Shown piece after piece: positions 34,748 to 44,138 of a DNA stretch of 64,000 bases (positions are counted from its first letter, which is position 1; the number at the start of each line of letters is the position of its first letter). The stretch covers positions 124,001-188,000 of the forward strand of contig CBDDBH010000031.1 of NCBI GenBank assembly GCA_965225625.1. Direction: 5' to 3'. The DNA comes from CBDDBH01 sp965225625 (GTDB taxonomy: Bacteria; Pseudomonadota; Gammaproteobacteria; JADZEE01). The position numbers and the translations under genes were made by a program. The notes under the pieces are model-generated. The model was not told the origin of the DNA. It was given only the letters and a program-made list of their open reading frames with translations, and made no database searches.

Positions 34748-35800
34748 CTAAAGCTTCCGTTCAAACAGTGCTTGCAGGTTTTCCCCATATGGTGGTCGCA
34801 CAATACCTCGTTCGGTAATGATCGCGGTAATGTAATCCGCCGGCGTTATGTCAAAGGCGGGATTACCTACGTCGGTTCCTTCGGGTGCAATTTGTTCATC
34901 ACCAACACGTGTTACTTCAGTTGTATCTCTTTGCTCGATATAAATTTCATTGCCGGTTTTCGTTGACATATCAATGGTTGATGTAGGACCGGCGACATAA
35001 AACGGAATATTGTGGGCATGTGCAACTAGCGCAAGATTATAAGTGCCGATTTTATTGGCGGTATCACCATTTGCGGCCACACGATCACAACCAACCACGC
35101 AAAAATCCACGTCTCCCTGCCGCATATAAAATCCAGATGCCCCATCAACAATTAACTTGTGGGGGATACCCAGTTGTTGCAATTCCCAGGTTGTTAATCG
35201 GGCGCCCTGTAAGCGTGGCCGCGTTTCATCTACAAGTACGGAGATGTTACGCCCATGTTCATGTGCGATGCGAATGACGCCTAATGCTGTCCCATACCCT
35301 ACTGATCCCAAACCACCGGTATTGCAATGATGTATAACTCTGGCATTTTGTGGAACCAGTTCAAGTGCATTCAAACTTAGCTGTTTATTGCATTCAATAT
35401 CCTGTTGCGAGATAGCATGAGCTTCGGAAAGTACGAGATTTCCTAATTCCGTGCCAGTATTGACAGATTGACTGTCGACAACATTTTGCATCCTGTTCAG
35501 TGCCCAGAATAAATTAACGGCGGTAGGCCGCGAGCGTCTCAGCAGTTGATCCGCTTCCTTATATACTTGATTCAATTCATCCAAATCCTCACTTTGATGG
35601 CGGCGTAACTCCACAGCCAGACCATAAGCCGCCGCCGCTCCTATCGCCAGCGCCCCCCTGATCACCATATCAGTTATGGCCCAGGCAACGCCCTTGGCAT
35701 CAGTAAATTCAAGATAATTTACTTCATTGGGTAATAGCCGCTGATCCAGCATCCTGACCGCGTTCACATCATCGAGCCATTCGATACTCTTATAATCCAA
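34748..35800 (-). CDS. mtnA: S-methyl-5-thioribose-1-phosphate isomerase MtnA
   Basis: MtnA converts 5-methylthioribose 1-phosphate to the ribulose form in methionine salvage; relatives act on 5-deoxyribose 1-phosphate or ribose 1,5-bisphosphate. The 350-residue product has GVAWAITDMVIRGALAIGAAAAYG, the catalytic cysteine in HCNTGGLGSVGYGTALGVI, ETRPRLQGARLTTWEL and the catalytic aspartate in VGCDRVAANGDTANKIGTY. MtnB, MtnC, MtnD and MtnK are not in the window. With nucleoside phosphorylases beside it, it can take sugar 1-phosphates straight from phosphorolysis. Confidence 0.93.
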   Translation of the reverse strand: MDYKSIEWLDDVNAVRMLDQRLLPNEVNYLEFTDAKGVAWAITDMVIRGALAIGAAAAYGLAVELRRHQSEDLDELNQVYKEADQLLRRSRPTAVNLFWALNRMQNVVDSQSVNTGTELGNLVLSEAHAISQQDIECNKQLSLNALELVPQNARVIHHCNTGGLGSVGYGTALGVIRIAHEHGRNISVLVDETRPRLQGARLTTWELQQLGIPHKLIVDGASGFYMRQGDVDFCVVGCDRVAANGDTANKIGTYNLALVAHAHNIPFYVAGPTSTIDMSTKTGNEIYIEQRDTTEVTRVGDEQIAPEGTDVGNPAFDITPADYITAIITERGIVRPPYGENLQALFERKL

Positions 35801-35873
35801 TTCCGATTTCCCCTATTCTAATTGTTAACCTGCGGGCAAAATCGACACCCACTTGAACCAATCAGAGTAGCGT

Positions 35874-37156
35874 TCAGATGATTATGCCGATAATAGCAGC
35901 AGTGCAGCAGGTGGCGACGGTTCCACCGGCTATGGATTTCAGTCCGAGCTCAATTATCTGACCTCTGCGTTGAGGAACCATGGTGATAAGTCCGGTCAGC
36001 ATGATGCCGAGACTTATGAAGTTGGCGAACCCGCACAGCGCATAGGTCATGATAATCCGGGTACGCAGCCCGATTTCCTCGGCGGGCATCTGCCCAAGCT
36101 GTATTTAAGCCAGAAACTCCGTAAGGTTTGTTTTAGTTCCCATCAAATGACCTGCGCGCAAGGCGTCGGTCCAGGGTACGCCCATCAGCCAGGTGACGGG
36201 CGCCATGAGGGAGCCCAACAGCCGTTCCAGCGTTAGCGCGGTGCCGTTCACATGCGGAAGCAGCGTCAACGCTGCATTGAGCAGATGCACGAGCGCAACC
36301 ATGACAACGATCATGGCAACAATGTTGAGAAGCAGATTGAGCCCTGTTTGTGTGCCCCCGGCAATTGCGTCCATGACGCTGGCAGCGCCTCTGTTGATGG
36401 GCGTATCCCCGGTTGTGATCGGATCGGATTCCGGGACCAGAAGATGACCAATGAGTATCACTCCCGGCAATGTGATTAGAGACGCGCTGAGCAAGTGACA
36501 GACCGCGTTCGGCACCACGTCGCCGATCACGGATGTACCGCGTTCGGCACCACGTCGCCGATCACGGATGCCTCCAGTGCGAGCATTGTGCCGGAGATGG
36601 TCGCGAGACCCACACACATGATGGTAAACAATTCACTTCGCGTCACTCTCGAGAGGTAGGGACGAATGAGTTACGGCGATTCCACCATACCAATAAAAGC
36701 GTTCGCTGATACGGCGAGACCCAATGCGCCACCGATCCCCAATGACTTTTCCAGCACCCGGGAAATCATCTGCATGATTAGCGGCAGGATCCGCCAATAA
36801 ACGAGCAGCGACGATAATACGCTGGTGATGAGCAAAATGGGCAGCGCGCGAAATGCGATTACATAACTGCCGCCGGCTACGGTTTCCTCGTAGGGTAAGC
36901 GTCCACCCCCGAGAAACCCGAAGATGAATGAAGTGCCCGTTTCCGTCGCTGTCTGCAGTTGCAGGACCAAGTCGGTCAGAAACATAAACACGTGCTGCAT
37001 CGTCGGAACCTTCAATAGGACGACTGCCAGTACTATCTGTAGGATCAAACTGGTCAAAACCAGTCTGAGTTTGACTGCGGCGCGATTCTCGCTAAACAGA
37101 TAGCAAGTGCAAAGAAATGCAGCTAGTCCAAATAGGCTCTGCAGGCTTGCAACCAT
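35874..37156 (-). pseudogene. Third CNT nucleoside transporter, inactivated
   Basis: The conserved CNT parts are all present in order but split. MVASLQSLFGLAAFLCTCYL starts at 37156. A TAA at 36671-36673 replaces the codon after GMVESP (family: a hydrophobic residue before IRPYL). A 35-bp tandem duplication (36502-36570) shifts the frame. A second TAA at 36105-36107 follows TEFLA where NEFxAY has tyrosine. The C-terminal TYALCGFANFISLGIML is intact to the stop at 35874. Removing one duplicate unit rejoins the two frames exactly. Three independent lesions mean the gene has been dead for some time. Confidence 0.9.
36502..36570. repeat. 35-bp tandem duplication in the nupC pseudogene
   Basis: Units at 36502-36536 and 36537-36570 are identical (ACCGCGTTCGGCACCACGTC, then GCCGATCACGGATG), the second lacking its last base by substitution. 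Thirty-five is not a multiple of three, so the duplication breaks the frame. Confidence 0.92.
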
Positions 37157-37179
37157 GATTGATTTCCGCTCAACACTGT

Positions 37180-37297
37180 ATTCGCTCGATGGTCGACGCG
37201 GACGGCTAATGCAATTCGAATCATCCGCTCAAAACCGGTTTGAGAATCTGCGCGCGTCCATCTGGATACCCATGATCCCATAGCGCTCGATGTTGTT
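37180..37297 (-). pseudogene. deoD remnant with internal deletion
   Basis: Directly after the adenosine-deaminase stop the minus strand encodes NIERYGIMGIQMDA, matching DeoD MEKYGILGVEMEA. After a deletion of about 35 codons and a frame change it reads QTGFERMIRIALAVRVD, matching RQTSFADMIEIALDAVV. The catalytic loop and everything before the first match are gone. It lies immediately upstream of the dead nupC copy, so a deoD-nupC pair was lost together here. Confidence 0.7.
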
Positions 37298-38317
37298 TTA
37301 CTGGTGTTCGATAACTGCGATCTCGCGGGGCCAGTGCTGCTGCTTGATTTCGAGCGGCACGAAACTATAGGCCGCAGCAACGTCGTTACAACGATCGAAA
37401 TCCTCCTGAGCAAACCCCAGAAACTCTGCCAACAGCCGGTATTCGTAACAGAGATCAATATCGAAGATACCAGGGTCATCCGAATTGATTGAAACCGGAA
37501 TGCCAGCATTCATAAACTGGCGGATGGGATACTCGCGGATGGTGCTCACCGTACTCGTAAGCAGATTACTGGTTGGGCAAAGTTCGAGCAGTACCCGCCG
37601 ATCTTTCACGAACGCAACGGTGTCCGGGTCCTTCAGGATATGCACCCCATGGCCGATGCGCTGTGCGCCTAGCTCTTCGATTGCCACCCGCACGTGCTGA
37701 GGTGCGTGCGGAACATTATCTTCTCCTGAATGTATGGTCACATTCAGTCCCGCTGCCCGTGCTTTCTCGATGCACGGGCGAAATCGCCGGACTTCAAAAC
37801 CGATGTCCTGATCCGCGAGATCTATACCGACAAACGACTCTTTGTGGTCGACAATGAAGTCCGCGGTGTACGCGGCTTCGCTGTCTGGCAGAATCTTTTG
37901 CACGATACCTATTACACCGACTGCCAATGGCAACGCGCTTGCGCGCTCGATACCCTTGACGATGGCGCGATGGATCTTTTCGAAGCTCAAATTCGCGTGA
38001 CCTTTGAGAATAAAGTCCGGCGAATAACGCAACTCGAAGATTTTTATTCCTTGTTCGACTGCGTATTCACAAGCCTCATATGCGAGGCGTTCGATCACTT
38101 CCTCGGATCCCCAAATCGATTGTATATTGGCAAATTTGCTAAGTGCGTTCTCCAAGTTGGTTACCGGCTCGGTAATGAGCCATTCGCGACGAAAGTCTTC
38201 GGGATCCTCTGGCACCTCCAGTCCCAGTGTACGCCCGACCTCCCGAACGGTATCTGGTTTGAAACAGGCTTCGAGATGGCAATGCAGTTCGACTTTGGGG
38301 ATCGTTCTTATATCCAT
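37298..38317 (-). CDS. add: Adenosine deaminase family protein
   Basis: A 339-residue TIM-barrel deaminase that should convert adenosine (or a modified adenosine) to inosine plus ammonia. Zinc ligands and catalytic residues are present: HCHLE near residue 12, IHSGEDN, RIGHGVHI and INSDDPGIF. The first motif reads HCHLEACFKP where most members have HLxG; the glycine is replaced by alanine next to the substrate pocket. The C-terminus is normal. Remnants of deoD and nupC follow on the same strand. Cytoplasmic, since no signal peptide is seen. Confidence 0.88.
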   Translation of the reverse strand: MDIRTIPKVELHCHLEACFKPDTVREVGRTLGLEVPEDPEDFRREWLITEPVTNLENALSKFANIQSIWGSEEVIERLAYEACEYAVEQGIKIFELRYSPDFILKGHANLSFEKIHRAIVKGIERASALPLAVGVIGIVQKILPDSEAAYTADFIVDHKESFVGIDLADQDIGFEVRRFRPCIEKARAAGLNVTIHSGEDNVPHAPQHVRVAIEELGAQRIGHGVHILKDPDTVAFVKDRRVLLELCPTSNLLTSTVSTIREYPIRQFMNAGIPVSINSDDPGIFDIDLCYEYRLLAEFLGFAQEDFDRCNDVAAAYSFVPLEIKQQHWPREIAVIEHQ

Positions 38318-38497
38318 GCGAATCTAGTAGAGTTCTTTCCCGATAAAACACTCGTGAGACCGAATTCGAGCTTCGCGAAACGCTAGGCATCTGCGAAAGC
38401 GATCTTCTTTCGGAATTGTACATTGATCTGTTGGAGGTACAGGTGTGACATCGCGTGCGGGAGCCGTTGCGCCTGCAATCGTGCCATCCTCGTGCGA

Positions 38498-41386
38498 TTA
38501 AATGACTGAATCGATCGATTCGGTAAGCTCCGATGTTGCTTCCGTGCGAATTTCGATGCCGTGACGTCGCAAAACCGGCGCGAGATAACGGCCCGTGTAT
38601 GACTCGGGCTGTTCGGCGATTTGCTCCGGCGTACCAACTGCCACAAGCTTACCGCCCAGGTCACCGCCTTCCGGTCCGAGATCGATAATCCAGTCAGCGG
38701 TCTTTACCACTTCGAGATTGTGTTCGATGACAACGACGGTATTTCCGTGATCGCGTAAGCGATGCAATACACCCAGTAACTGCTCGACGTCGAAAAAGTG
38801 TAAACCGGTCGTCGGTTCATCGAGTATATAAAGGGTTTTGCCGGTATCGCGTTTTGATAACTCCCGAGACAATTTTATTCGCTGCGCTTCACCGCCGGAA
38901 AGCGTGGTCGCGTTCTGTCCAAGCTTGATGTAAGCGAGTCCCACCTCGATCATCGTTTGCAGCTTCGTGGCAATCGCCGGAACGGGGTCAAAGTAGCTTC
39001 GCGCCTCTTCGACCGACAAATCAAGAACTTCAGTTATGTTGCGACCCTTGTAAGTAATCTCTAGCGTTTCTCGATTGTAGCGCCTGCCGTTGCAAACATC
39101 ACACGGTACATAGATATCAGGCAAAAAATGCATTTCAACCTTTATCACGCCGTCACCCTGGCAGGCTTCGCAGCGGCCGCCTTTGACATTGAAGCTGAAC
39201 CGCCCGGCTTTGTAACCGCGCGATCGAGCTTCCTGAGTAGCCGCAAAAAGATCCCGTATCGGTGTAAACAACCCACTGTAGGTGGCCGGATTCGAGCGTG
39301 GCGTCCGCCCTATCGGGCTTTGATCAATATCCACAACTTTGTCGAAATGATCGAGTCCTTCGGCATGATGGTATGGTGCGCCCTCGGCGCTGGCGCCATT
39401 TAAATGTTTCGCCGCCAGGCGATACACAGTGTCATTAACCAGCGTTGACTTACCCGAGCCGGACACACCGGTTACACAGGTCAGCAAGCCGACAGGAAAT
39501 TCAACATCAATGTTTTGCAGGTTGTTTCCATGGGCGCCGTATAACCTCAAACTGCGCGTGCTATCGCGCGGAGTGCGAAACACAGGCAATGGGATCTTTC
39601 TGCGACCCGAAAGATATTGTCCGGTAAGCGACGTTTCGTGTTCCTCAATCGTCGCGGGTCGTCCAGTCACGACTATTTGGCCACCATGCAGGCCCGCTCC
39701 GGGCCCCATATCAACGACGTGATCGGCCGCTCGAATTGCGTCTTCATCGTGCTCAACTACGATAACCGTGTTGCCCAGATCACGTAGATGCTCGAGCGTT
39801 TCCAACAATCGCCGATGGTCACGAGGATGCAAACCTATTGATGGCTCATCGAGTACATACATAACCCCGACCAGGCCCGCGCCGACCTGGCTGGCAAGGC
39901 GTATTCGTTGCGCTTCACCACCCGACAATGTCTCTGCACTGCGATCCAATGCTAGGTATTCGAGGCCAACGTTGACGAGAAATTGCAGCCGCAATCCGAC
40001 CTCGCGCACGATCTTATCGGCGACCTGACCCTTTCGCCCTGGCAGGTTCAGTTCAGCGAAAAAGCGCCGCGCAACGCCCACCGGCATCGACGTGACCTGG
40101 GCAAGCGTGTGATCCGCAACGAACACATTTCTCGCCTGCTCGCTCAGTCGTGTGCCGAAGCAATCAGTGCAAGCTTTTGTGCCGAGATATTTAGCCAATT
40201 CTTCCCGCACCACGCTGGATTCCGTTTCACGATAGCGACGTTGAATATTCGGCAAAATACCCTCGAAGGCGTGCTTGCGCGTATAGCGACGTCCCCCCGC
40301 TTTCAAATAGCTGAACTCGATCTTGGTACTCTTACTGCCATGCAGCAGTATCTGTTGAATATTGTCCTGCAGAGCTTCGAAGGGCGTGTCCAGATCGAAC
40401 TCGTAATGCGCCGACAGAGACGAAATCATCTGGAAATAATAAGCATTGCGTCGATCCCAACCTCGTATCGCTCCCGCGGGCAGGCTCAGTTCCGGACGCG
40501 CAACAATGCGGTCGGGATCGAAATATTGGACCACGCCCAGCCCATCGCAGGCGCGGCAGGCACCAAGCGGGCTATTGAACGAAAACAATCGTGGCTCTAA
40601 TTCGGCGACGCTGTAACCACAGTGTGGGCACGCGAATTTCGCTGAGAAAACCATCGGCTCGACGACCGTCGAATCAAGTGCATGTACATGAGCTACCCCG
40701 TCCGCGAGATTCAGGGCGGTCTCGAACGACTCTGCCAACCGTTGTCGCAGATCCTCGCGTATACGAAAGCGATCAACAACGGCCGAAATATCGTGTTTCT
40801 TACGCAAGTCCAGATCCGGCGCATCTTCGAGTTCGACCAATGCGCCATCGATCCAGGCACGAATAAACCCCTGTCGTCGCAATCCATCGAGAACCGCCTG
40901 ATGCTCACCCTTACGCCCCACGATAATGGGGGCGAGAAGCATGTAGCGGTTACCCTCCGGCTGCGCCAGCACGTGATCAACCATCTGACTGACGGTTTGC
41001 GCCTCCAATACAACGCCATGGTCGGGGCACCGCGGTTCACCCGCACGCGCAAACAGCAACCGAAGGTAATCGTAGATCTCAGTGATGGTACCAACCGTGG
41101 ATCGCGGATTGTGTGAGGTTGATTTTTGCTCTATGGATATCGCCGGCGACAAACCCTCTATATGATCGACGTCTGGCTTTTCCATCATCGACAGGAACTG
41201 CCGAGCGTAAGCGGAAAGAGACTCAACGTAACGCCGCTGGCCTTCTGCGTAAATCGTATCGAAAGCCAATGACGACTTACCCGAGCCCGACAGACCGGTT
41301 ACCACGATCAGTTGGTCGCGCGGCAGATCGAGATCCACGCTACGTAGATTATTCGTGCGCGCACCGCGTATTCGAATCCATTTCAT
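38498..41386 (-). CDS. uvrA: Excinuclease ABC subunit A UvrA
   Basis: UvrA is the damage-sensing ABC ATPase of nucleotide excision repair. The frame opens at 41584, but MKWIRIRGARTNNLRSVDLD from ATG 41386 is the family start, giving 962 residues. Walker A motifs are GLSGSGKSSLAFDT and GVSGSGKSTLVND; signature sequences LSGGEAQRIRLASQ and LSGGEAQRIKLSREL; zinc-finger cysteines lie in CPHCG, CRAC and in CEACQGDG with CDVCNGRRY. It is divergent from the interrupted MFS gene, the usual uvrA / MFS / ssb arrangement. Confidence 0.97.
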   Translation of the reverse strand: MKWIRIRGARTNNLRSVDLDLPRDQLIVVTGLSGSGKSSLAFDTIYAEGQRRYVESLSAYARQFLSMMEKPDVDHIEGLSPAISIEQKSTSHNPRSTVGTITEIYDYLRLLFARAGEPRCPDHGVVLEAQTVSQMVDHVLAQPEGNRYMLLAPIIVGRKGEHQAVLDGLRRQGFIRAWIDGALVELEDAPDLDLRKKHDISAVVDRFRIREDLRQRLAESFETALNLADGVAHVHALDSTVVEPMVFSAKFACPHCGYSVAELEPRLFSFNSPLGACRACDGLGVVQYFDPDRIVARPELSLPAGAIRGWDRRNAYYFQMISSLSAHYEFDLDTPFEALQDNIQQILLHGSKSTKIEFSYLKAGGRRYTRKHAFEGILPNIQRRYRETESSVVREELAKYLGTKACTDCFGTRLSEQARNVFVADHTLAQVTSMPVGVARRFFAELNLPGRKGQVADKIVREVGLRLQFLVNVGLEYLALDRSAETLSGGEAQRIRLASQVGAGLVGVMYVLDEPSIGLHPRDHRRLLETLEHLRDLGNTVIVVEHDEDAIRAADHVVDMGPGAGLHGGQIVVTGRPATIEEHETSLTGQYLSGRRKIPLPVFRTPRDSTRSLRLYGAHGNNLQNIDVEFPVGLLTCVTGVSGSGKSTLVNDTVYRLAAKHLNGASAEGAPYHHAEGLDHFDKVVDIDQSPIGRTPRSNPATYSGLFTPIRDLFAATQEARSRGYKAGRFSFNVKGGRCEACQGDGVIKVEMHFLPDIYVPCDVCNGRRYNRETLEITYKGRNITEVLDLSVEEARSYFDPVPAIATKLQTMIEVGLAYIKLGQNATTLSGGEAQRIKLSRELSKRDTGKTLYILDEPTTGLHFFDVEQLLGVLHRLRDHGNTVVVIEHNLEVVKTADWIIDLGPEGGDLGGKLVAVGTPEQIAEQPESYTGRYLAPVLRRHGIEIRTEATSELTESIDSVI

Positions 41387-41632
41387 TGTTGCTGGGAGAC
41401 CACCTGCCGAGCGAAGGCAAACTGATACTATAAGCATTTTTGCGCGGCAGAGGTAAAACGATTGACGATGCAAACCGACATTCGCATGGCGAAGCACGAA
41501 CGACACGCCACGGTGTGGCTGACGCTTGTGTTTTTTCTGCGGATGTTGGGACTGTTTATGATCCTGCCGGTGCTGAGCCTGCACGCGGACAAATTGGCCG
41601 GCGCCACGCCGATATTGGCCGGCCTCGCGTTA

Positions 41633-42733
41633 CTCACTAGTCGATAAATAAGGCGACATCGATGGAACTTTCTGAGAGCGTACCGATCGGATCAGATATG
41701 AAACTGGACGGCCGCACGCTTGACCATTCGACCTTGGAAGCTATTCGCTTGATGGCGATAGAGCGCGTTCGCGAAGGCGAGTCGCCGGCGACGGTGATCG
41801 CATCGTTCGGGTTCAACCGGACGACCATCTACAAATGGATCAAAGCGGCGCTGCAGCCGGGTGTCGGCATCAAGGCGTTGCGTTCGACGAAGGCTACGGG
41901 GCGGCCACGAACCCTGAGCGCGGCGCAAGAGCGACAGGTGTTCCGCTGGATCAATGGTCGTGACCCGCGACAGTATGGATTGGACTTCGGCTTGTGGACG
42001 CGCGCGGTGGTCGTGGAGTTGGTGACGCAGAAGTTCGGGGTGACGATAGGCGTCACGGCGGTCGGGGAGTTGTTGGCGAAACTGGGATTGACGCCGCAGA
42101 AGCCGCTGCAGCGAGCCTATCAGCGGGACCCCGAGGCGATTGAACGCTGGCAGCGTGAAACCTTCCCAGCCATCGCCCGTCAAGCGAAACAGCACGGTGG
42201 CGAGGTGTTTTTCTGGGATGAGTCTGGCTTCCGTGCTGATACGGTGCACGGTAAGACCTGGGGCGTGCGCGGCCAGACGCCGGTCGTGTACCGACCCGGA
42301 CAGCGTCAATCGTTCAGTGCCGCCTCGGCGGTCAACGCCAACGGGGCGTTCTGGTTTTGCACCTATAGCGGCGCGCTCAAAGCCGCTTTGTTTGTCACCT
42401 TGCTGCGCCAGCTCATGCGGGGCCGGCGCAAGCCGGTGCATCTCGTGCTCGACAGTCTGCCGGCGCACAAGACCGCGCGCGTGCGCGACTACGTCGCTTC
42501 GACGAATGGCCGGCTGAGCCTGCATTTTCTGCCCGGTTACGCGCCAGACCTGAACCCCGATGAATGGGTGTGGAGTCACGTCAAGCGCACGGGTGCAGCG
42601 CGACGGCCACTGCGGGCGGGCGAAACACTGCGCGAGAAGATCGAGGAGCAACTCACCCAACTCAAGCGTATGCCCCACCTTGTTCGATCATTCTTTCTTG
42701 CTCCATCTGTCGCCTATATTGGCGACTGCTGAG
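41633..42733 (+). mobile_element. IS630-family insertion sequence
   Basis: The 1101-bp element is bounded by a TA on each side (41631-41632 and 42734-42735), the target duplication expected for IS630/Tc1-type elements. Ends are imperfect inverted repeats: CTCACTAGTCG, then GGCGACA inside on the left; the right end reads TGTCGCC, then CGACTGCTGAG. It carries one complete transposase gene in the direction of the host gene and looks recent, because the host frame is otherwise intact. Confidence 0.93.
41662..42732 (+). CDS. IS630-family transposase
   Basis: A 356-residue DDE transposase. The N-terminal helix-turn-helix region (SPATVIASFGFNRTTIYKWIKA, then a winged helix-like part) binds the ends. 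The catalytic residues are in FFWDESGF (first D), HLVLDSLPAHK (second D) and GYAPDLNPDEWVWSHVK (E), the IS630 signature. The stop codon TGA overlaps the right inverted repeat. Full length, so the element could be active. Confidence 0.94.
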   Translation: MELSESVPIGSDMKLDGRTLDHSTLEAIRLMAIERVREGESPATVIASFGFNRTTIYKWIKAALQPGVGIKALRSTKATGRPRTLSAAQERQVFRWINGRDPRQYGLDFGLWTRAVVVELVTQKFGVTIGVTAVGELLAKLGLTPQKPLQRAYQRDPEAIERWQRETFPAIARQAKQHGGEVFFWDESGFRADTVHGKTWGVRGQTPVVYRPGQRQSFSAASAVNANGAFWFCTYSGALKAALFVTLLRQLMRGRRKPVHLVLDSLPAHKTARVRDYVASTNGRLSLHFLPGYAPDLNPDEWVWSHVKRTGAARRPLRAGETLREKIEEQLTQLKRMPHLVRSFFLAPSVAYIGDC

Positions 42734-44138
42734 TAAGTGCTTATGGATTGACTCAGGCATTGCTTCAGATCCCTGCCGGCAATCTATCCGACCGTATTGG
42801 CCGGCGGCGGGTAATTGTCGGTGGCCTTTGTTGTTTTGTTCTAGGCAGCGTCGTCGCCGCACTATCGACATCAATTGAAGTTCTTATTGTCGGTCGGCTG
42901 CTGCAAGGAGCTGGCGCCATCGCGGCAGCCTTGATGGCACTGGCAGCGGATATCATCAGTGAAGAACACCGTACCAAGGCAATGGCCGCATTTGGCATCA
43001 GCATCGGCGGAGCGTTCGCGCTCGGCATCGTGATCGGGCCAGTGATTTACGGGCTGCTTGGCTTCGCGGGTGTATTCTGGGCTACAGCCTGTCTGGGACT
43101 CATCGCTATCGCGATCGTTTTAGGCCCAGTGCCGCAATCACACAACTACGTATTTCATCGGCAATACGGTTCTCAAACTTCACGGATACGGGAGGTGCTG
43201 AATCAACCAGAGCTGAGGCGAGCCTATGCCGGGGTGTTCGCGCTGCACATGATTTTGACTGCCAGTTTTTTCGCCTTGCCGCTGCTGCTGCGCGACTACG
43301 CGCTGCTGGAGGGTCCTGCCCATTGGCAGGTTTACTTGCCGGCATTTTTGGTGGCCATCGCCATTATGCTTCCGTTTCTGAAACGCGCGCATCGACCGGG
43401 GTTTACCCGCCGCTTGTTGCTAGGAGCGGTAGCATTACTCACCATTATCGAATTGAGTTTTGCCAAATTCGGCGTAAGCGCGATGTGGATCGGTCTGCAC
43501 TTGGTCGTGTTTTTCGCTTGTTTTAATCTGATAGAAGCGTCACTGCCAACGCTGATCACGCGTACCGCGCCCGTGGATGCGCGCGGAACCGCACTAGGCG
43601 TTTTTTCAAGTTCGCAATTTCTCGGTGCTTTCTGCGGCGGGCTTATGGGTGGATGGGCGATGGGCGCCTTCGGCCTGCACAGCATTTTCCTGGTCAATGC
43701 AATCGTGGCCGCCCTCTGGCTCGCTGCGATAACGGCCATGCGGGAACCACCCTCGTTGCTAACCCGAGTTGTCAAGCTCGGCCGCATCGCTACGGAAGGC
43801 GCTACTACGCTCGGCACCGCATTTACCGCGATTGCCGGCGTGTCTGAGGCTGTCGTTGTGGCCGAGGAAGGTTCAGCCTATCTGCGCGTAGACCCGGAAA
43901 GATTGGATACCGAGGCTCTGCAGCAATTGCTCTCCATTCACGCGGTGTCCAAAAACATCTAGCCCTAGTCTGGGGCGAAGTTCGCGTTTATCGAAATATC
44001 GACGTCATCTTGCTGTTTTTATTATCGATCCGTGAGAGGCTGAAAAGCCGCGGGTATTGATGATGACGCGACTGCGGTGAAGCGTTAAAGTTAAGCTTGT
44101 AGTTCATACATCACTGTTTTAGTCCAAGGAGGACAGAC

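Larger units (their letters stand above)
41462..43962 (+). pseudogene. MFS transporter split by an IS630-family insertion
   Basis: The N-terminal part (HATVWLTLVFFLRMLGLFMILPVLSLHADKLAG, 41462-41632) and the rest (YGLTQALLQIPAGNLSDRIGRR onward, 42736-43962) belong to one MFS protein of the group found between uvrA and ssb in many gammaproteobacteria. Deleting the IS and one TA joins LAGLAL-SAYGLTQALL in frame with no other defect. The C-terminus carries a small soluble extension (VVVAEEGSAYLRVDPERLD). After insertion the N-terminal piece ends in SR and a stop inside the IS. The downstream part has open frame from 42748 but lacks the first membrane segment. Confidence 0.93.

Noticed and set aside
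39983..40600. 205-codon plus-strand frame
   Set aside because: Antisense of uvrA; no independent start signal.
41387..41461. LexA box in the uvrA-MFS divergent gap
   Set aside because: No CTGT-N8-ACAG palindrome is present there.
41692..42678. 328-codon minus-strand frame
   Set aside because: Exact antisense shadow of the IS630 transposase.
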